DNA of 64,000 bases from contig JAEUIU010000058.1 in NCBI GenBank assembly GCA_016795065.1, forward strand, positions 62,001 through 126,000. The letters are read 5' to 3'. The notes beneath the pieces were generated by a model. The model was given only the letters and a program-made list of their open reading frames with translations, had not been told where the DNA came from and made no database searches. The first letter of the stretch is position 1, and every line of letters begins with the position of its first letter. The DNA comes from Phycisphaerae bacterium (GTDB lineage Bacteria > Planctomycetota > Phycisphaerae > Phycisphaerales > SM1A02). Shown one piece after another: positions 40,792 through 49,936 of the stretch. A program made the position numbers and the translations under genes.

Positions 40792-42255
40792 GTGACCTCC
40801 GTAGCACCACCCGTCCGACCGTGGGAGTACGCGCCCGCCCCCGAGTCCGTGAAGGTTGAGATCAAGCCCGAGTACGACCTCTTCATCGGAGGCGAGTTCG
40901 TGCCATCCAAGGGTGGGAAGCGATTCGCGACGGTCAATCCTGCGAACGAGGAAACGCTCAGTCGGATCACGGACGGAAGCCCAAGCGATATCGATCGCGC
41001 CGTCGCCAGCGCACGCAAGGCATTCAAGGGCTGGAGCGCGACCAAGCCGACGGAGCGGGCGAAGTATCTCTTTCGAATCGCCCGCCGCATCCAGGATCGC
41101 TCCCGCGAACTCGCGGTGCTCGAAACGTTAGACGGCGGCAAGCCGATCAAGGAGAGCCGCGACGTCGATGTGCCTCTGGTCGCCCAGCACTTCTTCCATC
41201 ACGCCGGCTGGTGCGACAAGCTGAAGTACGCGGCGCCCTATCTGGGCAGCGGCGAGCCACAGCCAATCGGCGTATGCGGACAGATCATTCCCTGGAACTT
41301 CCCACTCCTGATGGCGGCGTGGAAGCTCGCCCCCGCTCTCGCCTGCGGCAACACGTGTGTCCTGAAGCCAGCCGAGACGACGTCGCTCACCGCCCTGCGG
41401 CTGGCCGAGATCCTCCAGGAGGTTGACCTACCGCCCGGTGTGGTGAACATCGTCACCGGCGGCCCGTCGACCGGCAGGGCCCTCGCCGAACACAAGGGGA
41501 TCGACAAGATTGCCTTCACCGGGTCGACCGAGGTCGGCAAGCGCATCGCCGAGGCCTGCGCCGGCACGGCGAAGCGGCTCACCCTCGAACTCGGCGGCAA
41601 GAGTCCCAACATCATCTTCGCCGACGCGGCCATCGACCAGGCGATCGAGGGAATCGTCAACGGCATCTGGTTCAACCAAGGCCACGTCTGCTGCGCGGGA
41701 TCGCGGCTCCTCGTTGAGGAGAGCGTGCTCGATGAAGTGATCACGAAGCTCCGCCATCGCCTGACAACGCTGCGGGTGGGCGATCCGATGGACAAGAACA
41801 CCGATGTCGGCGCGATCAACAGCCAGCAGCAGCTCGCCACCATCAGACGATACATCGAACTCGGCGAGGCCGAGGGAGCGAAGCGCGAGTCAATCGACAA
41901 CGGACCGCTTCCGCCGAAGGGCTACTGGTGCCGGCCGACCTTCTTCACCGAGGTCCAGCCGAGCCACACCATCGCCCGCGAAGAGATCTTCGGGCCGGTG
42001 CTTGCGGTGATGAGTTTCCGCACACCGGAGGAGGCCATCCTCCGCGCCAACAACACCCCCTACGGCCTGAGCGCCGGCATCTGGACCGACAAGGGCTCGA
42101 AGGTTTTCGATATCGCCCGGCGCGTGAAGGCCGGCGTGATCTGGTGCAACACGTTCAACAAGTTCGACGCCACCAGTCCCTTCGGTGGGTACCGCGAATC
42201 CGGCTTCGGCCGCGAGGGCGGACGCCAGGGATTGCTCGCCTATCTGCGCCGGTGA
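40792..42255 (+). CDS. NAD(P)-dependent aldehyde dehydrogenase
   Basis: A complete 487-residue aldehyde dehydrogenase. The nucleotide-binding region reads IIPWNFPLLMAAWKLAPALACGN and TGSTEVGKRI; the general base is in LELGGKSPN and the catalytic Cys300 is in GHVCCAGSR. The C-terminal motif EEIFGPVLAVM and PFGGYRESGFGREGG are intact. Start is a GTG at 40792. It is followed after 9 bases by a second gene of the same family lacking the catalytic half. Substrate unknown; acetaldehyde from the deoC pathway is a possibility by analogy with deoC-aldehyde dehydrogenase clusters. Confidence 0.93.
   Translation: MTSVAPPVRPWEYAPAPESVKVEIKPEYDLFIGGEFVPSKGGKRFATVNPANEETLSRITDGSPSDIDRAVASARKAFKGWSATKPTERAKYLFRIARRIQDRSRELAVLETLDGGKPIKESRDVDVPLVAQHFFHHAGWCDKLKYAAPYLGSGEPQPIGVCGQIIPWNFPLLMAAWKLAPALACGNTCVLKPAETTSLTALRLAEILQEVDLPPGVVNIVTGGPSTGRALAEHKGIDKIAFTGSTEVGKRIAEACAGTAKRLTLELGGKSPNIIFADAAIDQAIEGIVNGIWFNQGHVCCAGSRLLVEESVLDEVITKLRHRLTTLRVGDPMDKNTDVGAINSQQQLATIRRYIELGEAEGAKRESIDNGPLPPKGYWCRPTFFTEVQPSHTIAREEIFGPVLAVMSFRTPEEAILRANNTPYGLSAGIWTDKGSKVFDIARRVKAGVIWCNTFNKFDATSPFGGYRESGFGREGGRQGLLAYLRR
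41120..41132 (-). repeat. Dispersed CTAACRNYTSG word, copy 10
   Basis: Minus strand TCTAACGTTTCGA; gives GAA-ACG-TTA-GAC in the aldehyde dehydrogenase gene. Confidence 0.5.
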
Positions 42256-42264
42256 GACGATTCC

Positions 42265-43152
42265 ATGACCGACCGCATCCCCGTCATCAAGACCTGCAAG
42301 CTGTACATCAACGGCGCCTTCCCGCGCTCCGAGTCGGGACGTGTCCTGCCGCTGCGCAACGGCGAGTGGGGCGTCGTCGCCCAGATCGCCCACGCCAGCC
42401 GCAAGGACCTTCGCGACGCCGTCGAGGCGGCCAGCGCCGCGCAACCGAAGTGGGCGGCCGCCACTGCATACAACCGCGGACAGGTGCTCTACCGGATCGC
42501 CGAGATGATGGAGGCCCGCTCGGGTGAGCTTGTCGCGACGATTCGTGACATCGATGACGTTTCGCCGGCGGCAGCGAAACGCGAGGTCGAGGCGAGCATC
42601 GACCGAGTCGTCCGATTTGCCGGATGGACCGACAAGATCGCCCAAGTGTTAGGGAACCAGAATCCGGTGGCCGGCCCCTACTACAACTTCACGGTGCCAG
42701 AGGCAACAGGCGTCGTCGCCGTGGTCGCACCGAACGCGCCGAGCCTCCTCGGCCTGGTCACGCTCCTCTGCGCACCGCTTTGCGCAGGCAATGCCGTTAT
42801 CGCGATCTCAAGCGACTCCAATCCGCTGCCCGCGGTGAGTCTCATGGAGATCCTCGCCACGAGCGACGTTCCGGCCGGCGTGGTCAACATCCTGACCGGC
42901 CAGCGGAGCGAACTGTTAGGCCACCTGGCGACCCACCGCGAGATCAACGCCATTAGCGCCGCGACTGCCGATGCGAAGGAAGCCCGCACGCTCGAACTCG
43001 GCGCCGCCGAGAACCTGAAGCGGGTCCGTATCGTCCGCGACGCCAAGCCGGATGCAAGGCCGGACTGGAGTGATGACGATCGGTTCGCCGGCCCGTGGTC
43101 GATCGAGCCCTTTGTCGAGATGAAGACGATCTGGCACCCGTGCTCGACCTGA
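42265..43152 (+). CDS. Truncated aldehyde-dehydrogenase-like protein, no catalytic domain
   Basis: A 295-residue protein matching only the nucleotide-binding half of aldehyde dehydrogenases: LYINGAFPRSESGR, AYNRGQVLYRIAEMMEAR, VVAPNAPSLLGLVTLLCAPLCAGNAVI and PAGVVNILTG. The glutamate motif is degraded to LELGAAENL and the sequence ends in a unique tail (WSIEPFVEMKTIWHPCST) before the catalytic Cys region would begin. The reading frame is clean, without frameshift debris, so this looks like a fixed short form rather than a fresh pseudogene. It may pair with the complete enzyme encoded immediately upstream. Confidence 0.85.
   Translation: MTDRIPVIKTCKLYINGAFPRSESGRVLPLRNGEWGVVAQIAHASRKDLRDAVEAASAAQPKWAAATAYNRGQVLYRIAEMMEARSGELVATIRDIDDVSPAAAKREVEASIDRVVRFAGWTDKIAQVLGNQNPVAGPYYNFTVPEATGVVAVVAPNAPSLLGLVTLLCAPLCAGNAVIAISSDSNPLPAVSLMEILATSDVPAGVVNILTGQRSELLGHLATHREINAISAATADAKEARTLELGAAENLKRVRIVRDAKPDARPDWSDDDRFAGPWSIEPFVEMKTIWHPCST
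42651..42663 (-). repeat. Dispersed CTAACRNYTSG word, copy 11 (GG variant)
   Basis: Minus strand CCTAACACTTGGG; gives CAA-GTG-TTA-GGG in the short aldehyde-dehydrogenase-like gene. Confidence 0.45.
42908..42920 (-). repeat. Dispersed CTAACRNYTSG word, copy 12
   Basis: Minus strand CCTAACAGTTCGC; gives GAA-CTG-TTA-GGC, the second copy in the same gene. Confidence 0.6.
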
Positions 43153-43177
43153 CCGTAGCCGCCGCGAGGCGATTCCG

Positions 43178-45958
43178 TCAGCCGTCCCAGGCGATCGTCG
43201 GCGGGGCCGTCCCCAACTCATCAAAGACCGCGATCTCGTTCATGCCGGGCTGAAGCTGGCCGACGAAGGCGATTCCCCCCACGCGTGCCGCCATCGGCAT
43301 ACGAACGCCGTTCTGGAATGCCGACACCGGCTGGACCGAATCGATCCGGACCGCGCGTTCCTCGTCCGCTGCTCCGCGTACGACCGTTCCGTACCAGGCA
43401 GGCGTTCCCTTCGCGGGGCTTGCCGATCGTGACGCGGCCCCGTTGGGCCACACGGTGGGCGGGCCCCATCGGGCGAAGGCGTAGCTTGGTGAACCGCCGA
43501 GTTCACCCGTGACCTCGAAGAGCCGCACGGACGCAGACAGCGACTCGAGTTCGGCTTCGTCGGCGTCGCCGTCAAGGACCAATCGAATCTCGATCGGCCC
43601 TTCCTTCGCCGAGACCTTCGCGGCCGCGGCCTTCACCGCCTTCGCGTGCGACTTCTTCCCCGATTGGATCACGCTCGAGGGATCGACGACCAGCCCGAAT
43701 GTCGCCGCGAGGCCATCGGGACCGTCGACGTTCCACCGTGCGACCGGTTCGCCGTTCACGGTGATTGTCGCACCGCCCAAGGTCGCCCGCGTTGCGTCAG
43801 GCATGTCGATGATGAACCGCTCGGTCTTGCGCGCGGTGAGCTTCCAGGTGAGGGCGATGCCCGGACGGGCGTCACCGGGATGGAGCTCCTGAACGACGCC
43901 AAGCGCAAAGGGGTCGACACGCACGTTTCGATCGACCTTTGGGGTGGCCCGGATTGGACTGACCTCGACGATCGGCCCATAGAGTCCCGCCCGCCGACCG
44001 GCGCGATTGCCGCCGGCCGGTCGATCGTCGTCGCGCACCAGGAGGACCAGCGAATGGTTTCCCGCCGCGAGCTTGAGTTCGAGGGGAAGCGCGTCACCGC
44101 CGCGCCCAATCGACGCGATGCGCGAACCGTTATGCCAGATCGTCGCTCGTTCGGCGAGCTGCGGCACGTGAATGAGCGCCTTGCCCGCGGCTGCGCGCCG
44201 GAACGAGACGCGGTACCAACCGAAGCCATCGCGTCCCCCGCAGGCCGAAAGCGACATCGGCCCATCAAGCGACGCGAACCGGTGGCTCGTGCCGTTGATG
44301 AACTCCGTCGCGGGCAATGGCGACCACTCCCGAGGGAGCGGCGAGGAGATCGCCGAAGAGCTTTCGGCAAGCGCCTCCTTGCCGAGCGTCTGCACCGTGC
44401 CATCGCGGCGAACCCGCATGGCCGACTTGAAGCCGGGGAAAAGCCGGAACCGCTCGCCGTTGCCGACATCCGCCGCCCCGATCACAAGCGAGCCGTCCAC
44501 CACGGTCACGGTGTCGGCCTGCGATTCGTTGCAAAGAACCACGGCCGTATCGCGGACTTTCGTCACGAACGGCTTTGATCCCGCCGAATCGGCGGGCACG
44601 CGAAGGGTCATCGGCGAGCCGTCGAGCGACACTTCCGCCTCCTCACCTGCGGGCCCGACGAAGAGAAGGATGCTGCCGTCAACATGCAGGAGAGGCGTGA
44701 CCGTGGCGTAGTCAATCCGGATCTTGCCGCCGATATCGACATCGAAGAGAAACCACGCGAGTCCCGGGCTGCCGACCGAGACGGGAAACGAACGACCATC
44801 AGGCGAGAGGAGCGAGAGACCGTGGCGCGCGGGCGCTGACTTCGAACCGTTCTTGCCGCCCCGACCGTCGGACTTCGCACCAGATGTCGGCCCACCCACG
44901 ATGAAGACGGCCGTTCCGCCGGTGCCGCTGACCGGAAGCACCGTGGGAGAACCCGGCCCCGTCGAGGGGTCCAGGACCACTGGCGAGCGCGAGGGCTCCG
45001 CTTGAGCCAGGACGTGACCGAACGAGGACGCGAAGTGGGCGATGCGCCGAATCGGCCCGGCGCTGGCAATCGGGAATCCGTCGTGGCCAGTGACTCGCCC
45101 TTCCGATGGACCGCCGAGGAGATCGACGCCCATCGTGCCGACGGCATCGGTCAGGACGAACTGCCCCAGACCGGCAAGTACCAGGGCCGCGTCGGCGGCG
45201 GTGGTATCGGGCGCGCCGTGCCGCGTGAGTCGGGCGAAGCGCGGGAAGCCGGGTCGCACAGCGGTGAGCTGACGCATCAGGGCCAGCGGTTCCGCTCTCG
45301 CCTCAAGCATGTCAATCGCGGCATCGGAGATCGCGAACGAATCGTTAGCCGTCAGGATCGGCACCGCCAGTCCCACCTCGCGGGCGAAGCGGACGAGTTC
45401 GGCGAGATAGCTCTCGGCGATCGCCTCTTGGGCGCAATGCCACGCATGCTCCAACTGCACGCCGATCACCGGACCGGTCTCGCAGCCCGGCCGCAGCTTG
45501 CGAAGCGAGGCGGGGGCGATGTCGCTCGCGAGCCATCCCGTGACCTGCTCGGCGATCGCGCGATACCACGAGGTCACCCGCTCGAAGAATGCCTGGTTCG
45601 GCTGTCGAAGCCGAATCCCGGGCAGGTCCGAGAGCCATGCCGGCAACCCGCCACCCGGATAAGGGCCGCCGACGACCGGGCCGGCCTTGAGGATGACCCA
45701 CATTCCGTGTCGAGCGCAGAGTTCGACCGCCTGCCGAAGCCCGCGACCGGCAGCGAAATCGAAGCGACCGGCCTGTTCCTCGTGGTAACTCCACGCACAA
45801 GGCAGGACCACTGCGTTGATGCCTGACTGGGACAATGCGCGCAGGCGATCACCCCACGAGCCTGCCGGCGCAAGGAGATAATGGAATTCCGCCGTGGTGA
45901 GCCACACTCGGCGACCCTTTACGCTCAGACTCTGACCATCAAACGTCACACTCGGCAT
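43178..45958 (-). CDS. Glycoside-hydrolase-35-like protein, probably lacking the nucleophile
   Basis: A 926-residue protein whose first 330 residues follow the GH35 beta-galactosidase barrel: TAEFHYLLAPAGSWGDRLRAL, CAWSYHEEQAGRFDFAAG, VILKAGPVVGGPYPGGGLPAWL. The acid/base position is GVQLEHAW in place of the usual VQVENEYG, keeping Glu. At the usual nucleophile motif (TEFWxGWF) the aligned sequence is RPGFPRFARLTRHG, with no Glu, so retaining hydrolysis seems unlikely. The rest is beta-rich, with jelly-roll-like segments such as GFGWYRVSFRRAAAGKALIHVP. No signal peptide is evident. The ATG at 45958 starts the homologous part. It is divergent from the efflux genes at 46125. Confidence 0.75.
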   Translation of the reverse strand: MPSVTFDGQSLSVKGRRVWLTTAEFHYLLAPAGSWGDRLRALSQSGINAVVLPCAWSYHEEQAGRFDFAAGRGLRQAVELCARHGMWVILKAGPVVGGPYPGGGLPAWLSDLPGIRLRQPNQAFFERVTSWYRAIAEQVTGWLASDIAPASLRKLRPGCETGPVIGVQLEHAWHCAQEAIAESYLAELVRFAREVGLAVPILTANDSFAISDAAIDMLEARAEPLALMRQLTAVRPGFPRFARLTRHGAPDTTAADAALVLAGLGQFVLTDAVGTMGVDLLGGPSEGRVTGHDGFPIASAGPIRRIAHFASSFGHVLAQAEPSRSPVVLDPSTGPGSPTVLPVSGTGGTAVFIVGGPTSGAKSDGRGGKNGSKSAPARHGLSLLSPDGRSFPVSVGSPGLAWFLFDVDIGGKIRIDYATVTPLLHVDGSILLFVGPAGEEAEVSLDGSPMTLRVPADSAGSKPFVTKVRDTAVVLCNESQADTVTVVDGSLVIGAADVGNGERFRLFPGFKSAMRVRRDGTVQTLGKEALAESSSAISSPLPREWSPLPATEFINGTSHRFASLDGPMSLSACGGRDGFGWYRVSFRRAAAGKALIHVPQLAERATIWHNGSRIASIGRGGDALPLELKLAAGNHSLVLLVRDDDRPAGGNRAGRRAGLYGPIVEVSPIRATPKVDRNVRVDPFALGVVQELHPGDARPGIALTWKLTARKTERFIIDMPDATRATLGGATITVNGEPVARWNVDGPDGLAATFGLVVDPSSVIQSGKKSHAKAVKAAAAKVSAKEGPIEIRLVLDGDADEAELESLSASVRLFEVTGELGGSPSYAFARWGPPTVWPNGAASRSASPAKGTPAWYGTVVRGAADEERAVRIDSVQPVSAFQNGVRMPMAARVGGIAFVGQLQPGMNEIAVFDELGTAPPTIAWDG
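45337..45349 (-). repeat. Dispersed CTAACRNYTSG word, copy 13
   Basis: Minus strand GCTAACGATTCGT, in the GH35-like gene, read GCT-AAC-GAT-TCG. This copy does not need a rare codon. Confidence 0.5.
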
Positions 45959-46124
45959 GATGGAAGTGTGGCAGAAACCACGGGAGGCATCAAAAGTCGT
46001 CGCTTCCTCCGAATCTGTCGCGTCGCGCTCCGTTGAACCGACGAAGCCCGTCCCTCCTGCGGTGACCGACGGAACCCCCGTCAGCAACCGTTTTCAACCT
46101 GTCCGGTATCGCCCCATCCTTCGC

Positions 46125-47933
46125 ATGCGCCCCACGCCGAGTGACCGAGCCGTTCTGCAACCGCCGCACGACCCTACTGAAGGGACGCGACCTTTCGCGC
46201 TGACGGCGACATCCATCGCTCTCCTCGTCATGACCGGTTGCGAGTCGCTTGCGACGATCGACCGACGAACCGACGAGAGGCTTCGGGAGAGTGCCGCCCT
46301 GGTCGGCGAGGCAGGTTCGACGCCGCGATACGACAGTTCGAAATACGCGACCGGAGCTGCTTACCCCACCCGCGCCACGGACGAGGATCGGCCGGCAACG
46401 GTGAATCCCCCAGTTGAGTCGCTCAAGGTCGACCGACGCGACATCACCAGCGAGACGGCCCAGGCGATCATCGGACGGTTCAATTCGATGACCGAGGCTC
46501 CCGCCGATGCCACGGTGCTTTCCTTCGGCGAGGCGATGAACTTCGCTCAGCAGCACGCTTCGGAGTACCTGACCGCCGAAGAGACTTACATCATCACGGC
46601 GCTGAGGCTTCTCATTGAGGAGCACCGTTGGGGTCCGACTTTCTTCAACAAGACGAGCGCGGTCATGACCGCGAACGCCGACAGCTCCGGGCGATACACG
46701 ACCGCCCTCGCCCTGCTCAACGACTTCGGCGTCTCCCAGCGACTTCCCTACGGCGGTGAGGTGTCCGCGCGGTTCCTGGTCGACGCAACCGAGCAGCTCG
46801 ACAACGCGATCGGCAGCGACGGCCAGTCGGCCGAGGTGATCCTCTCGGCAAACATCCCGCTCTTGCGCGGCGCGGGCAACACCGCCGACGAGTCGCGCAC
46901 CCAGGCCCGGCGCGACCTGGTCTATGCGGCCCGCGAGTTCCAGCAGTTCCGCCGCAGCTTCTACGTCGATCTGGGACGCGACTACCTCAGCCTCATCTTC
47001 CAGAAGCAGCAGATCGCCAACGCTGACCGGCAGGTGAAGCGAAGCCAGGAAGTCGAGGAGCGCACTGTCGCCCTCGTCACTGCCGGACGCACCGAGCCGT
47101 TCCAGGCCGACCTCGCCCGACAGAACACGCTCTTCGCGGCGGACCGGCTTGCCCAGCTCAAGGAGAATCATCGCCTCGCGATGGACCGCTTCAAGCTGCG
47201 GCTCGGCATGGACACCACGCGGCCGATCGACGTGGCGGCCAGCGCGTTCGCCCTTCCGTTGCCCGACGTCACGCTGGACGGCGCGGTCGAGCTTGCCTTG
47301 CTCTACCGCCTCGATCTTCAGACCGAAGCCGATCAGGTGCGCGACGCCGAGCGCCTCGTCGACGTCGCCCGCAACGACCTCCAGGGCGACCTCAACCTCG
47401 CCCTCTCCAGCGTCGTGCCCACCGACGGGACCAAGCGACGGAGCGGACTCCAGTTCCGTCCGGACCGGAACGACTACGTGGCCGGCATCTCCTATTCGAT
47501 GCCGCTGGATCGCGTGGCCGAGGAGGCTCGGTATCGCGAGTCGCAGATTCGGCTCGAGCAGCAGCGGCGCAGCCATATCCGCTTCCGCGATTCGGTCGCG
47601 GTCGAGGCCCGACAGTCCGTGCGCTCGATTGAGAAGTCGCAACTCTCGCTTCTCATCAACGAGCGGAGCGTCGAGGCCTCCGAGAACCGGCTCGCGGCGA
47701 TCGAGGCCGCCCCCGAACGGGCGACGGCACGCGACCGGACCGAGGCCGTCAACAATCTCCAGCGCGCCCAAGACGGCCTCGAACAGGCCAGACGAGATCT
47801 TCAGGTGGCGGTCCTTGAGTATCTCGAGGTCACCGGCCAGCTTCGTCTCGCTCCCGACGGCTCGCTGGCGCTTCCGCGCGGGCTTGCCGATGCCCCCGCC
47901 GCCCCTGACACGTCGACCCCAGCCGCTCCCTAA
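46125..47933 (+). CDS. TolC-like outer-membrane efflux lipoprotein
   Basis: A 602-residue outer-membrane factor. The ATG at 46125 leads to a lipoprotein signal (ALTATSIALLVMTGC, lipobox VMTGC). The long mature protein has two similar halves of coiled helices, with typical patterns such as SRTQARRDLVYAAREFQQFRRSFYVDLGRDYLSL and ERAQDGLEQARRDLQVAVLEYLEVTGQLRL. It forms the exit channel of a tripartite efflux or type-I-like secretion system. The adaptor gene follows after 27 bases. No inner-membrane pump is encoded next to them in this window. The stop codon TAA is part of a dispersed CTAAC word. Confidence 0.88.
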   Translation: MRPTPSDRAVLQPPHDPTEGTRPFALTATSIALLVMTGCESLATIDRRTDERLRESAALVGEAGSTPRYDSSKYATGAAYPTRATDEDRPATVNPPVESLKVDRRDITSETAQAIIGRFNSMTEAPADATVLSFGEAMNFAQQHASEYLTAEETYIITALRLLIEEHRWGPTFFNKTSAVMTANADSSGRYTTALALLNDFGVSQRLPYGGEVSARFLVDATEQLDNAIGSDGQSAEVILSANIPLLRGAGNTADESRTQARRDLVYAAREFQQFRRSFYVDLGRDYLSLIFQKQQIANADRQVKRSQEVEERTVALVTAGRTEPFQADLARQNTLFAADRLAQLKENHRLAMDRFKLRLGMDTTRPIDVAASAFALPLPDVTLDGAVELALLYRLDLQTEADQVRDAERLVDVARNDLQGDLNLALSSVVPTDGTKRRSGLQFRPDRNDYVAGISYSMPLDRVAEEARYRESQIRLEQQRRSHIRFRDSVAVEARQSVRSIEKSQLSLLINERSVEASENRLAAIEAAPERATARDRTEAVNNLQRAQDGLEQARRDLQVAVLEYLEVTGQLRLAPDGSLALPRGLADAPAAPDTSTPAAP

Positions 47934-47941
47934 CGTTTCGC
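47929..47941 (+). repeat. Dispersed CTAACRNYTSG word, copy 14
   Basis: CCTAACGTTTCGC spanning the stop codon (TAA) of the TolC-like gene and the start of the 27-base gap to the adaptor. Confidence 0.6.
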
Positions 47942-47960
47942 TCACCCCCTCGGGCCTCCG

Positions 47961-49814
47961 ATGAACCGACCGAACACCATCTTCCGCGCCCTGCCGCCCG
48001 TCGCCATCGCAGCGGTCATCGCACTCGCTGCGGCAACCGGTTGTGAACGCTCCGGCAACAACACGACCGCGGCCCGCAACACCGCCAGCGCCGACCTCTA
48101 CGCCGTCGAGAAGAGCGACTTCGACATGGCGATCCCGGTTTCGGGTGAGCTTGCCGCAATGCGCCAGATCGAGGTCCGCAACCGTCTCGAGAGCCGGGCC
48201 GTCATCACCGAGATCGTCTCCGAGGGCAAGTCGGTGCGCAAGGGCGATGTCGTGCTGCGACTTGCCGAGGAGGAGATCCGCGAGAAGGTCAAGGACGCGA
48301 AGGACAAGGTGAACGTCGCCAGCAGCGAACTGATCGCCGCCGAGCAGTCGCTGTCGATCAAGGAAAACACTCGCGACAGCGAACTTGAGAAGGCCGACCT
48401 CGCGATCGAAATGGCCAACCTCGCACTCCTCGCTTGGGAGAACGGCGAACTGGTGAGCAAGCGTCAGTCCCTGGCCCTGGCCAAGGAGACCGCTGAGATC
48501 GATCTCTCCCGACTCGAGGACCGCTTCAACAAGAGCGCTCAACTCGTCGAGAAGAACTTCATCTCACGCGACGAGTTCGAGAAGGACCGCATCGCGATGA
48601 TCGAGGCCCGGGCGAAGTCCAAGCAGGCCGCGCTCGACCAGAAGGTCTACGAGGAGTACACCTACAAGCAGGATCGCGCCAAGAAGGAATCCGACGTCGA
48701 GCAGGCTGTCGCCGAGCGAGGTCGCGTCGAGCAGAAGAACAACGCCGAGATCGTGAAGGCAAAGGCCGACGTCGAGAGCGCGAAATTCAAGGTTGAGAGC
48801 GCCACCGATCGGCTCAAGAACTTTGAGCTGCAGCACGGCTACTGCACCGTCATCGCTCCCAGCGACGGTCTCGTCGTCTACGCGACGAGCATCGACTCCG
48901 GTGGCGGCGGCCGCGGCGGCGGTGACGCCCAGCCCCCACAGGTCGGCACCGAGCTCAAGCCCAACGAACTCGTGATCATCCTGCCCGACACGTCGCAGAT
49001 GATCGCCAACCTCAAGGTGAGCGAGGCCCTCTCGGGACGCATTCGCCCCGGTCAGGGCGTGACCGTCTACTCCGATGCGCTGCCGAACGCCCCGATCAAG
49101 GGCTCTGTCCACAGCGTGAGCGTGCTTGCAGCCAGCGGCGGCTGGCGCGACCCGAACCGTCGCGACTACACCGTGCGCGTCGCCCTCGACGCGGACCCCG
49201 CGCTCGGACTCAAGCCATCGATGCGCTGTCGCGCCGAGATCCTTCTTGACCGCGTCGATGACGCGATTGGCGTTCCGATCCAGGCCGTCTTCCGGCAGGG
49301 ACCAATCGCTTACGTCCACGTGCGCGAAGGCAGCGGTTACACGCAGCGACTCGTGAAGCTCGGTCGATCCAGCGAGCTGCGCGTCGAGGTGCTCGACGGC
49401 ATCAGCGAGGGTGATCGCGTTCTCCTCCGCGAACCGACCGCTGACGAACTCACCGCGAAGCTCGACTTCGAAGCGCTCCAGGCCCAATTTGCACCACCGG
49501 CCGCCACGACAAACGCTGCGCCGAATGGCCCGCCGGCCGTGGCAAACAGCTCGGCCGACGGCGGTCCCGCGGGTGTCGTTCCAGTCGGCGACGGAGGCGG
49601 GCCCAACGCGAAACCCGAAGCCGGCGACGGCAAGCCCGCAAATGGCGAGCGGCGCGGCGACGGTACGCGTCGGCGACGTCCAGACGGGTCTTCCGAGGGC
49701 GGTCCGCCGCCGTCGAAGGGCCCTGCTGGAGAGGGTGGCACGCACCAGACACCTGGTGTCACCCCGGCCGCAAGCCCGAGCGCTGCGCCTGCGGAGAGCC
49801 CCGCGAAGGGCTGA
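47961..49814 (+). CDS. HlyD/RND-type periplasmic adaptor lipoprotein
   Basis: A 617-residue membrane-fusion protein. A lipoprotein signal ends at AAATGC. The core order is beta-barrel/lipoyl half-motif (VRNRLESRAVITEIVSEGKSVRKGDVVLRL), a long coiled-coil hairpin of about 180 residues with many Lys/Glu/Ala heptads, the second lipoyl half (GYCTVIAPSDGLVVYATS) and C-terminal beta domains (VPIQAVFRQGPIAYVHVREG). An unusual 120-residue Pro/Gly/Ala-rich tail follows, likely disordered. The coiled coil is longer than in typical RND adaptors. It pairs with the TolC-like gene upstream; the pump must be encoded elsewhere. Confidence 0.88.
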   Translation: MNRPNTIFRALPPVAIAAVIALAAATGCERSGNNTTAARNTASADLYAVEKSDFDMAIPVSGELAAMRQIEVRNRLESRAVITEIVSEGKSVRKGDVVLRLAEEEIREKVKDAKDKVNVASSELIAAEQSLSIKENTRDSELEKADLAIEMANLALLAWENGELVSKRQSLALAKETAEIDLSRLEDRFNKSAQLVEKNFISRDEFEKDRIAMIEARAKSKQAALDQKVYEEYTYKQDRAKKESDVEQAVAERGRVEQKNNAEIVKAKADVESAKFKVESATDRLKNFELQHGYCTVIAPSDGLVVYATSIDSGGGGRGGGDAQPPQVGTELKPNELVIILPDTSQMIANLKVSEALSGRIRPGQGVTVYSDALPNAPIKGSVHSVSVLAASGGWRDPNRRDYTVRVALDADPALGLKPSMRCRAEILLDRVDDAIGVPIQAVFRQGPIAYVHVREGSGYTQRLVKLGRSSELRVEVLDGISEGDRVLLREPTADELTAKLDFEALQAQFAPPAATTNAAPNGPPAVANSSADGGPAGVVPVGDGGGPNAKPEAGDGKPANGERRGDGTRRRRPDGSSEGGPPPSKGPAGEGGTHQTPGVTPAASPSAAPAESPAKG

Positions 49815-49879
49815 TCAACGCGATTGCCCGATTGTGGGGGACACCGGACGGCGGTTCGGGCGACAATCTGAGCACTCTT

Positions 49880-49907
49880 CGTCCACTTGTGTGGCGATTC
49901 GTGGACG
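49880..49907. promoter_or_regulatory. Inverted repeat before the ECF sigma gene
   Basis: CGTCCAC (49880-49886) and GTGGACG (49901-49907) are exact complements separated by 14 bases, ending 29 bases before the GTG start. It may be an operator or short stem; the evidence is symmetry only. Confidence 0.25.
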
Positions 49908-49936
49908 TGATTCGATCGTGAGCCATCGGAGGGCAC

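Noticed and set aside
45990..48542. An 850-residue open frame opposite the TolC-like and adaptor genes.
   Set aside because: The plus strand has clear signal peptides, lipoboxes and coiled coils; the minus translation has no recognisable domain and spans two genes and their gap.
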